Positions 1-8,972 of a stretch of DNA of 64,000 bases are shown here, one piece after another (the first letter of the stretch is position 1; every line of letters begins with the position of its first letter). The notes under the pieces were generated by a model. That model saw only the letters and a list, made by a program, of their open reading frames with translations, made no database searches and was not told the DNA's origin. A program made the position numbers and the translations under genes. Source of the DNA: Zanthoxylum bungeanum (lineage: Eukaryota; Streptophyta; Magnoliopsida; Sapindales; Rutaceae). The DNA lies in contig SKCR01036115.1 in the NCBI GenBank assembly GCA_019454045.1, forward strand, positions 58,575 to 122,574, in the 5' to 3' direction.

Positions 1-619
1 CCATATGAATGAAGTGATACTTCCATCTTAACATCACACCCAATACACTACGATTCTCAGTATACCCAGAAGAGGCGTACACAGAACCTGTTAAAGCCCC
101 GGACGACCAAAACCAAAGTATATTGATTGTCGCAAGTATTAGCGATGCAAGTCTCAGGTTAAGACCAAATACACGTACCCTTATTCGGATTCCCATAGAC
201 ACATAGTCATTCTACCAATGGGATTCTGAGGGGTCTATCCAGAGTGAAGCTGTTTCCGTACCATCGGTAAACAGAACCTCCTATTACACTTGCATGAGTA
301 TCCAATACCCAAATATATGAGAACTATGCCGTTACGCTTCCATAACACGCACAAGTGTAATACTAGCCTTTTCCGCATTATCGATGTCCAGTCTCGATAA
401 TACTACGACTAGGGATATTTAATTATTAAACCTTAGTGGATTTATACTGTCTCATATCTTATTAATCCGGTACTAATCATATGGACTTTTATCATTTATA
501 TATTCAGGTAATCCAATTACAAATGATAAAAGAGCAATTTCCTTTGTCACATAGTTAATTTGTACAACAACACCATGTTCTGTACAAATAGTGATGCTAT
601 GGGTCATAATTGTCCAACA
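1..619 (-). mobile_element. 3' LTR (partial) of copia element D
   Basis: This stretch matches 28432-29049 and 29198-29814 closely and ends in CCAACA. It is followed directly by the complement of a polypurine tract, which fixes it as the 3' LTR of a minus-strand copia element. The window starts inside it, so the rest of the LTR and the left target site are not visible. It holds no gene; short open stretches are also found in the sister LTRs. Confidence 0.85.
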
Positions 620-1146
620 ATCTCCCACTTGGCCTATATCCAATCACTCAAATGTCTAACACCTGAACTATGTACAGGTCGCTCAAACTTCTGCTGAGAA
701 ACGGCTTTCATTAGCGGATTTGCAAGATTATCATCTGATGCGATTTATTCGACCATCACATCACCACGATGTATGATCGAACGAATCAGATGAATTAGTT
801 GAAGTACATACTGGGATCATTGATAAGACAGCGGTTCCTTAGCCTGTACTATAGCCTAGCTCAGCTGCTAACACAACTACTCCTAATCTAATTAGGAATT
901 TTATAGATCCAAAAATGCTTCTTTTGCTACCTCAGCTGCAGCAATTTTCTGCTCTTGTTGTTTATTCGGCAATAATATCTTGCTTGGAATATTTTCAGCT
1001 CACTGTTCCGTTATTCAAACCATATATGTACCCTTATTGAAACTTACAGTCATTTTTTATCGGTTTGGAAACTTGCAGTGGTGAGCCCAGTCACCTCAAG
1101 TTCTCATTTCCCCATATTCTCAGAAAGCATCCTTGGTTCATCCAAG
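620..1146 (-). pseudogene. PPT and RNase H remnant of copia element D
   Basis: Just inside the LTR the plus strand reads ATCTCCCACTTGGCC, the complement of a copia PPT of the AAGTGGGAGAT type. Further in, the minus strand keeps pieces of the copia RNase H C-terminus in broken frames around 890-1060, such as NGTVS, KYSKQD and IAAAEVAKEAF. These correspond to the family pattern NGGTVSWKSSKQD...EYIAA. Stops and frame changes make it non-functional. It is cut at 1146 by the Tat-type element and resumes at 11970. Confidence 0.75.
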
Positions 1147-1833
1147 TGTAGGCATTGCATTTTTGCATGTGAAACCCGATGATGAGTCTCATTTGGAGGC
1201 ATTATCTTTTAAGTTGCAGAAGCCGCGGGAAACGGATGTCGAAAGGGAAGATTTAAGAATTGACGTTTTGTTGGATTTAGTTCACGTGTTTAGCTTCAGG
1301 TTCGCTTGTTGGACCTCCGTTTTAAAAATTATGCTCGGCCCAAAAAACCGGCAAACCTTTTAATCTTGGCCCAAACCCACTCATTTAGCCAACAAAACAC
1401 ATAACCCACCATCACCAAGCCACACCCACCATCACCAAGCCCACGCCCACCATCTAGGCCCACACGCCCATATCACCCTAAAATACCTCCAAATTAAATC
1501 AAATATTAAATTAAATATTAATTAAATAATGTAATTGAATTAAATAAAATAATTAAACCATTTACCAAATTAAATAAGACATAAAATATAATTATACCAA
1601 ATTAAAATATTGTAACTTCCTAACTTAAAATATTATATACTAAATTAAAGAAATATTATGCCTAATTAAAATCAATCATAACCAATTAAAAATATTGACT
1701 TCCTAATCTAACAAATTAAATGCCTAATTAACACCAATCAAATATTCAACCTTCCTAATTCACCAAAATTTGTCCCCCCAATCAATCAAATCATTTCCTT
1801 GTTTGACACCAAATCCATGCAATCCTTACCCTC

Positions 1834-1850
1834 TCACTATAAAAATAGCA
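1834..1850 (+). promoter_or_regulatory. possible TATA box of the Tat-type LTR
   Basis: The motif TCACTATAAAAATAGC sits about 690 bp into the 5' LTR and is conserved at the matching place in the 3' LTR (about 9639-9654). Spacing and form fit a U3 promoter, but no transcript evidence is available. Confidence 0.4.
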
Positions 1851-3073
1851 CAAATCTAAACCTGAAGGCTCTCTCTAAAAAAAAAATCTCTCACTCACGG
1901 CACAAAGAATAAGCAAATACAATAAACCCTTAAAGCCACCACCACGTTAAAACAAAAGCATGCTCCTCCAATTCACCTTCACCTTAACGCCACTGCACTT
2001 CATGAGACCACGCCAATTCCCCTCCATGCAGCCACGTTAAAACACAAATCACAGTGCACACCCTGCAGAACCCTTCACGCCTTCATCCAGCAAGCAGCCC
2101 CCACTACAAACAAGACAACCTCAGTCACGTTCCACCCATTTTGCCACCTAGCCCTTCTCACAGACCTGATCAACACGCCCAGCACACCTTGATCACATTA
2201 AAACCGAAGTAATCATCCATCCACACGCCATCAGCCTTGGCCCCACACTCACAGCCTCTCGGCACTGGCAAGCATCACAGCCTATTCAACAAAGATAGCC
2301 TCTGATCACGTGAACAACATTGACCTTCAAAGCCCTTCAACGCCCCACTTGCATACTAACAAATCTGCCTCAACGCCACTGCCACCCAGTTACATGCCAA
2401 AACTGTCCCAAACTACCTCACAAATCTGCCTAAAACTGAAGCATAAATACCCCCAAACAGCCCTATAAACGACCCTTAACCACCCAAAATAGTAAGCCAA
2501 ATAGCCCTAAAACCGCACCAAAACAATCCCTTAATACACCAAAACATTGAGCATAAAATACAGAGAAAACAGCAGTAAAACGGAGGTCAAACAGCAAGCA
2601 AAACAGCAAAACAGTGAGCTAAGACGCTAAACTAGTGAACTAGAGAAGTTGAAGAGCTTTAACCCTTCCGATCTCCGTGAAACGCAAGTACGAAAGTCGG
2701 CAAAAAAAGGTTAGACCTGAGGGTATTTTTCACACTTGTTTTCAGTTTTATCTTTATTATTTATTGAGTTTTGTTTGCATGATTATTATGTTAAAATGCA
2801 TGTTATGGCCCTTGAATAGATAAATATGCATGTATTATGAAATGTTGTATGTTGTGGCCCTTGAGTAAAATGGAAAATGTGTCGCCTCTTATGGTATATA
2901 GGATGGAAACCCGGACATAAATTTCATAGCCGATTTCGAATAAACGATAGTATGATCTGTACTCGGGATATAACTCCACGTACCACTTGAGTAAACGACG
3001 CATATTTCGTTTTATGTTGTTTTGATGTGTTTATTATTCGTTATTTAATTTCTACATATTATTCGTTTGTGTA

Positions 3074-3710
3074 ATGATGTGATCGAGCGCATGGGCTTAG
3101 TAAGTTGGATTAAAGGTCCCCTATTTTGAGGGGTTAAAATCCTTTACCACGATGCTTTTCCGCGCCGGTTGATGTATATTTGGTTGAATGTAAGATGTGT
3201 TCAATCGGGTATATGAAGTCCGATATTATTTATGTTATTTTTTATATGCATGATGTGATCGAACGCATGGGCTTAGTAAGTCGGATTAAATGTCCCCTAT
3301 TTTGAGGGGTTAAAATCCTTTACCACGATGCTTTTCCGCGCCGGTTGATGTATATTCGGTTGAATGTAAGATGTGTTCAATCGGGTATACAAAGTCCGAT
3401 ATTATTCTTTATTTTTATATGCATTATGTGATCGAGCGCATGGGCTTAGTAAGTTGGATTAAAGGTCCCCTATTCTGAGGGGTTAAAATCCTTTACCACG
3501 ATGTTTTGCCGCGCCGGTTGATGTATATTCGGTTGAATGTAAGATGTGTTCAATCGGGTATACGAAGTCCGATATCATTTTCTTTACTTTTTATATATGT
3601 ATTGTGTTGATTGCGCATGGACTTAGTAAGTGCGATTAAAGGTCCTCTATTTTGAGAGGTTAAAATCCTTTACCACGATGCTTTGCCACGCTTTTAGCCC
3701 GTTATTATTT
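3074..3710 (+). repeat. ~175-bp tandem repeats inside the Tat-type 5' LTR
   Basis: Units start near 3074, 3251, 3424 and 3600. Each begins TGATGTGATCGAGCGCATGG or a close variant, includes a conserved TTGAGGGGTTAAAATCCTTT block, and ends with TCGGGTATACGAAGTCCGAT. The fourth copy is truncated and runs into unique sequence. The 3' LTR has only one full and one terminal copy (10884 onward), so copy number changed after or during integration. Confidence 0.85.
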
Positions 3711-3779
3711 ATTAGATGTCATCTATTCATCCGTTAATGTATATGTCATGTTGTTTACTATGTTTTGGAGGTCGCTGTT

Positions 3780-3935
3780 GTAACCCCGTTCGAACGCGTT
3801 TCAGAATGCCACACGAATGCATGTTTTCTGTCTGGTCCTGTTCGAACGCGTTATCAAACGCTATACGAACGCGAACCTTATGTTTACCGTTCGAACGCGT
3901 ATACGAACGCCGCACGAACGCCCACGGTAAACAGG
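3780..3935 (+). repeat. cluster of TTCGAACGCG palindromes
   Basis: TTCGAACGCG recurs at about 3789, 3840 and 3890, each in a repeated context with ACGAACGC half-motifs. It is conserved in the 3' LTR at 11247-11380, with some decay in the first copy. TTCGAA is self-complementary. The spacing of about 50 bp suggests either a short tandem repeat or clustered protein sites; function is unknown. Confidence 0.6.
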
Positions 3936-4510
3936 TCCTCATGCATCACATCACGACATGTCTATCTTAGCATATAGTTATCTATTTTCACCTTATGCAT
4001 TTGTATTACCTCTTTAGTTATCTATTTCCATTATGCACTTAATTGTCTTTCCTTAATATCCATGCTTGTAAGAATGTTATTTGTTTGCGCTTCTGTGTCT
4101 ACCAATGTGAAATTGTATGCTTTCCGTATGTCAATTTATCCTTATGCATGAATTCAGACATAGATTATATGCAAATAGTTGTATGCAAATATGAAAATGT
4201 GTTATATGATATGAGATTTGTACCTATGCATACAAACTTAGGAGTAAATTATCATTGGAAATATGTTGCTTAGGCTTGGTAAGATTATTGCACAAATCAT
4301 TTTATTACAAGTGGCATAAGTAAGGGACCATTCCGAACCCAACGGTTTGAGGTATTCCCTTGCGAGGGGTGAGTGCGGCCTTAAATCTTTGTCCCGATTC
4401 ACACCGGGTGGCGACTATATTATTCTCCAGTTTAGTCCCCCGCGGGCTACTCCGTACTCCCAACCGGGCCGCGAGCCCGGAACAGCATGCGTCACCCAAT
4501 TTGTAACAGT

Positions 4511-4529
4511 CTGACGACTTCACTGGGGA
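4511..4529 (+). promoter_or_regulatory. primer binding site of the Tat-type element
   Basis: CTGACGACTTCACTGGGGA lies two bases after the 5' LTR. It resembles the TGGCGACTCCACTGGGGA form of PBS that I recall from Tat/Ogre-type gypsy elements. I did not align it to a tRNA 3' end, so the primer tRNA is not assigned. Confidence 0.55.
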
Positions 4530-5087
4530 TAGAGAATCGGCCCCGAAATAATGTCTTGTGATGTTTGGATTTTTGTTTTAATTGACCATTTCTATAATGG
4601 GTAAAATGGGGGTTTGATCAAAGACATTTTTTTAAGGCTAGGTAATGGTTTGGTGTCTTCCTTCATTCACTACCCTTCGAGGAAAAGCTGTGAAGGCACC
4701 TAGATAATCATTACTCGTAGCTCGTTGTGACGTACTAGTTTGGAGGACTCGTTGTTTATTCATGTCACCAAGCGATAAGAGCCTAAGCGGCTTGGGTACT
4801 TAAGAGTGCCTCGCTTCACCCTCCCTCTGGGGAATCTACAACGGGAAATCCATTCGACAGTTAGTCACACGCCATGACTTATTGGCACGTACTTTTAGGG
4901 TATAAAAAAGGTACACTCACTTGGTTGCTCGAACCCTTGAGTGGGGAGACCTAGTTGTGGGCAATCCTTCGCCAGCAAGAGTCTTTGTCTATACTCTCAC
5001 GAACCCACCCATAGACCGGGGTTGTATGGCTAAAGTAACAATTATTTCCTTTAGCATGTGATTGTGGACCATCCTTATTTGGGTGCA

Positions 5088-5516
5088 GTTGGACTTTTTT
5101 TCAGAAACGCGAACTTGCTGGGCCATTTAAACTGGGGCGAGTTTGTATCCTATGACCATTAGGCCCAAAGCTTCTGAAATATTGGTGGGCCACTCTATAG
5201 AGATTATTATTTTATGTTTGCATAACCTTTCTTTTATGCTTGTGTTGGGAACATCGCCGTTTGGATCCATTTGGACCTTTTGTCATGAGGTATGGGCTTG
5301 TTGGGCCATTTAAACTGGGACAAGAACATATCTTATGACGATTGGGCCAAAAGCTTCTAAAACGCCAATGGGCCATCATGTGCTTGTGTTCGGAACATTA
5401 CCATTTAGATTTAGTTGGACTCCTTGCCATGAGATGTGAACTCGTTGGGCCATTTAAACTGGGACGGGTTCACTCATATGACAGTTAGCCCAAAAGCTTC
5501 TAAAATGATAATGGGC
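5088..5516 (+). repeat. three ~105-bp leader repeats
   Basis: Three imperfect copies (about 5088-5192, 5263-5372 and 5408-5516) share GGGCCATTTAAACTGGG, then a CATATGAC-like segment, then AAAAGCTTCTAAAA and TGGGCC. They lie between the PBS and gag. A packaging or dimerisation role is possible for such leaders but is not shown here. The sequence from 4530 to 5087 contains no feature I can name. Confidence 0.7.
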
Positions 5517-5524
5517 CGATTTGT

Positions 5525-7006
5525 TTGAAAATTTTAATTGATTTAGTATGTTCTATATGTTACATGCATCTCATGCACCTCATACATACATACATCATGT
5601 TAACACCCTCTATGTTTATAAACGACATCAAAGATTCCCGTTGGGTTAGGGAAGAGAGAAGACTTATTAAAAGACCGGTAACAGATATGAGTACATCCGA
5701 TAATGAGGTATCCCGGATAGATCAGTTGGAAAATGGTTTCGCCAAGATTACTGAACAATTGAAAGCCTTGACTACTGCCATGAAAAATATGGTTGTGCCC
5801 CGTGCTGGGGGAAACTCTGAGAATGTAAGACGTGAGGAGCCTCCGAATGGGTTGGGGGATGACATCCCCGCTTTTGATGATGATATGGCTGATTATGCCA
5901 CTGGGAGAACAGTTGGGTCTCAGGCAGAATTGCAGAAACTCTGTGACCAGGTAGAGTCTGTTACCCGTAAGATGAAGGGTAAGGATGAAGACTTACTAGA
6001 CTATGAGGCGATGACCTTTGAGGAACAGTTGCCTGCTTAGTTCAGAATGCCCGACATGGCCAAATTTGAAGGGAATGGGGATCTGAGGGTCCATCTCCAT
6101 CAGTATGTTTTAGTTATGAGTTCAGTGGGTTTATCCAAGCGCCAGGTCCAGAAAATGTTCAGGATGTCGCTCGAGGGGGCACTCGTAGTGTGGTATCACA
6201 GCCTTGAGAAAAAAGTTAAAGAAGATTGGAAGGAATTGGCAGATGCATTTCTAAAACAGTATGTTACGGACTTGGAGGTTGATTTATCACTCCGAGATTT
6301 GGAGAACACTAAGCAGAAGCCGGAGGAGAGCTTCAAGGAGTATGTAGACCGCTGGAGAGGTCAACTTTTGAAAATGCAGACTCGGCCTTCAGAGAAGGAC
6401 CAGATTAAGATGATTATCAAGGGTACTAAGCCTTCAATTTATGGCAAGTTGGGGAGGATGACCTCCATGATTGTGGATTTCCGACAGTTGAGAGAGACTG
6501 TTATGGATATTAAAGAAGAGGAGGCTGAAAATAGAAAGTTTTATGGCCTGAATAAAAGAACTTTTGGGGGGCATTCTGAGACCAAGCCCACTACGGCCGA
6601 GGTCGCTACCGTCAGAAATAGGCGATTCTCTAATCTTGGTAGACCTATGTCAAAGGTGCTTGAGAAGTTGAAAGGACAATGACTCATGAAGCCTTTAGAC
6701 CCTAGACCAATCCCAAACCCTGTGCCACACTACTTTGACCTGAACCAATATTGCCACTTCCACCAACAAAAAGGCCATGACACTGACAACTGCCCCCGCC
6801 TTAGGCATGAAATCCAAAACCTCATCGATGCTCACAAAATACCCGACCCAGAGAAAGAACAACCCAACACACACATAAACCCTCTACCAAACTACCACTT
6901 TGTTCCACCACCCACCTACATGATCAACTCTAGCCTACCCGAAACCTTTGTCCTCCAAACCCTCAACCACCAAGCTTCTTACATGGATGACAGCGAAGAA
7001 CCATAG
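5525..7006 (+). pseudogene. gag: Tat-type gag with two in-frame stops
   Basis: One frame of 494 codons encodes a Gag-like protein, interrupted only by TAG (6038-6040) and TGA (6680-6682). The first part is acidic and polar. The middle is a capsid-like Retrotrans_gag domain with MPDMAKFEGNGD, WYHSLEKKVKEDWKELADAF and SFKEYVDRWRGQL. The last part has a CHFHQQKGHDTDNC zinc-binding motif followed by RLRHEIQNLID, typical of Tat-lineage Gag. The usual role is forming the virus-like particle and binding element RNA. The start is uncertain: ATG at 5525, 5600 or 5687 would all keep the conserved part. The frame reopens after the stop at 7006 to about 7130 (ends TAATAA), perhaps the decayed Gag C-terminus. 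Confidence 0.85.
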
Positions 7007-7174
7007 GCCAAGGAAGAAGGCAGTGCTGCAGATGATGGAGCTATTCCTCCTAGTCTATTTGATCCAGCATTTTTAAATAAAGACATTGATTTTGCTTGCT
7101 TGTTCGAACTTTTTTTTTCTCAACGATAATAAAGACGTTCATTTCGTTTACTTGCCTAAGCCTCTTCCTGCAAC

Positions 7175-7375
7175 ATGAGTATATTTGAAAAAAACATTAA
7201 ACCTTGGTACTATGATACTCAGCGATATTTAGAACACGGGGAATCTTCGAAAGAAGCAAGCATAAAAGATAAGATAGCCATTCAAAAAGTGGGAAATATG
7301 GGCAGTGAGACTGTCAGATTTGGAAGGGAACGAGTTCACCAGGCCGATCAATGTTGACAGATTGAAGCTGTACTT
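7175..7375 (+). pseudogene. remnant of the C-terminal end of Tat-type pol
   Basis: Two fragments in different frames survive. One begins NIKPWYYDTQRYLEHGE, like the segment before the zinc finger of Tat-lineage integrase. The other (about 7303-7375) reads TRPINVDRLKLYFA and then TGA, the usual last residues of the Tat polyprotein. Everything between them, including the integrase catalytic core, is missing. Protease, RT and RNase H are also gone between gag and this point. This is therefore an internal deletion scar, not a gene. Confidence 0.7.
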
Positions 7376-7597
7376 TGCCTGAGGAAGGGAATAATGGTCA
7401 CCAGAGGAATTGGCAGAAGACCTAACCCAATGGGATAGAAAATTCACTCATACATGCATACATACGCGTAACCTATTTTGCATTCTTTTTTGTGTTTGTT
7501 TTGTTCTGTATTCACAGGTTTCAAAGAAGAAAAGAGAAAGCGGCAAGCCAACTAGAATCAGCAACATATGAGTAGTACTTTCGGGGATAAATCCCAG

Positions 7598-7850
7598 GGT
7601 TGAGGCCCATATCAGTTTCAGTCTTGGGGATGAGTCCTAGGGGCGAGGCCCATGTCAGTATTAGTTTGAGGCGAGGCCCACATCAATCTGGGGGCGAGGC
7701 CCACACCCTTATCAGAATCAGTTTTGCCGGGTATGACACTCCGGGTATGGAGACACATCAGTATCAGTTTTGCTGGGTACGGCACTCTGGGGGCGAGGCC
7801 CACATCATTATCAGAATTAATTTTGCCGGGTATGACACTATGGGAAAAAG
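7598..7850 (+). repeat. GGGGCGAGGCCCA-type short repeats
   Basis: GGCGAGGCCCA recurs five times (about 7598-7800), mixed with three copies of TTTTGCCGGGTATGACACT spaced about 45-55 bp apart. It is a decayed minisatellite between the pol remnant and the 51-bp array. The 7376-7597 interval has no recognisable feature. Confidence 0.65.
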
Positions 7851-8715
7851 ACCCACAGTTCAGGGAAAAAGACCATTATCTCAACTCAAATCGGGAACAA
7901 GACCCACAGTTTAGGGAAGAAGACCCTTGTCTCAACTCAAATCGGGAACAAGACCCACAGTTCAGGGAAAAAAACCCTTATCTCAACTCAAATCGGGAAC
8001 AAGACCCACAGTTTAGGGAAAAAGACCCTTATCTCAACTCAAATAGGGAACAAGACCCACAGTTCAGGGAAAAAGACCCTTATCTCAACTCAAATCAGGA
8101 ACAAGACCTACAGTTCAGGGAAAAAGACCCTTATCTCAACTCAAATCGGGAACAAGACCCACAGTTCAGGGAAAAAGACCTTTATCTCAACTCAAATCGG
8201 GAACAAGACCCACAGTTCAGGGAAGAAGACCCTTATCTCAACTCAAATCGGGAACAAGACCCACAGTTCAAGGAAAAAGACCCTTATCTCAACTCAAATC
8301 GGGAACAAGAGCCACAGTTCCCTCGACTCAAATCGGGAATAAGACCCACAGTTCAGGGAAAAAGACCTTTATCTCAACTCAAATCGGGAACAAGACCCAC
8401 AATTCAGGGAAGAAAACCCTTGTCTCAACTCAAATCGGGAACAAGACCCACAGTTCAGGGAAAAAGACCCTTATCTCAACTCAAATCGGGAACAAGACCC
8501 ACAGTTCAGGGAAAAAGACCCTTATCTCAACTCAAATCGGGAACAAGACCCACAGTTCAGGGAAGAAGACCATTACCTCAACTCAAATCGGGAACAAGAC
8601 CCACAGTTCAGGGAAGAAGACCCTTACCTCAACTCAAATCAGGAACAAGACCCACAGTTCAGGGAAGAAGACCCTTATCTCAACTCAAATCGGGAACAAG
8701 ACCCACAACACAACT
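7848..8715 (+). repeat. 51-bp tandem array (about 17 copies)
   Basis: The unit has the core GACCCACAGTTCAGGGAAAAA followed by GACCCTTATCTCAACTCAAATC and GGGAACAA. It repeats with few changes, becoming degenerate to about 8800. Because 51 is a multiple of three, long frames stay open; one reads DPQFREKDPYLNSNREQ per unit and another GTRPTVQGKRPLSQLKS. A partial unit near 8322 shifts between them. There is no upstream ribosome context or domain to suggest a real protein, so I call it a minisatellite in the 3' untranslated region. Confidence 0.85.
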
Positions 8716-8959
8716 CAACTCAAATTAGGAATAAGACCCACAGCACCACTTAACTCAGATTGGGAACAAAACCCACAATACAACTCAATTCAACTTGGGA
8801 ACAAGACCCACTCGACGGTTCGAGAATGAACCACCTCTCATCCACTCATTTCGAAGCTACATGGCAAGTTAAGTGGCAGCTGGCGAGCCAGGTAAGTAAA
8901 AATGCATTGCATAGACTTTGATAGGATTGTCACTGTCACACACTGCGCAAGTCCCATCA

Positions 8960-8972
8960 AAGTGGGGGCGAC
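8960..8972 (+). other. polypurine tract of the Tat-type element
   Basis: AAGTGGGGGCGAC abuts the 3' LTR start TGTAGG and is the purine-rich primer site expected for plus-strand DNA synthesis. Confidence 0.75.

Larger units (their letters stand above)
1147..4508 (+). repeat. 5' LTR of the Tat-type element
   Basis: A direct repeat of 8973-11969 beginning TGTAGGCATTGC. At about 3.36 kb it is some 360 bp longer than its partner, mostly because it carries two more copies of a ~175-bp internal repeat. It has an AT-rich block (about 1490-1780) and a C-rich low-complexity block (about 1900-2480). The sequence CACTATAAAAATAGC near 1837 could be a TATA box for a retroelement promoter, but this is inferred only from sequence. 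Short open frames here also occur in the other LTR and do not look like genes. Confidence 0.85.

Noticed and set aside
3716..3977. Overlapping open frames on both strands near 3716-3977
   Set aside because: They lie inside the LTR over palindromic repeats, and the matching frames in the 3' LTR show no coding constraint.
7848..8715. Regular short repeats resembling a CRISPR array
   Set aside because: Repeats are contiguous 51-bp units with no unique spacers, inside a plant retrotransposon.
7724..8728. 334-codon open frame over the tandem repeats as a real protein gene
   Set aside because: A 51-bp unit keeps frames open automatically, two frames are open in parallel, and there is no domain or gene context.
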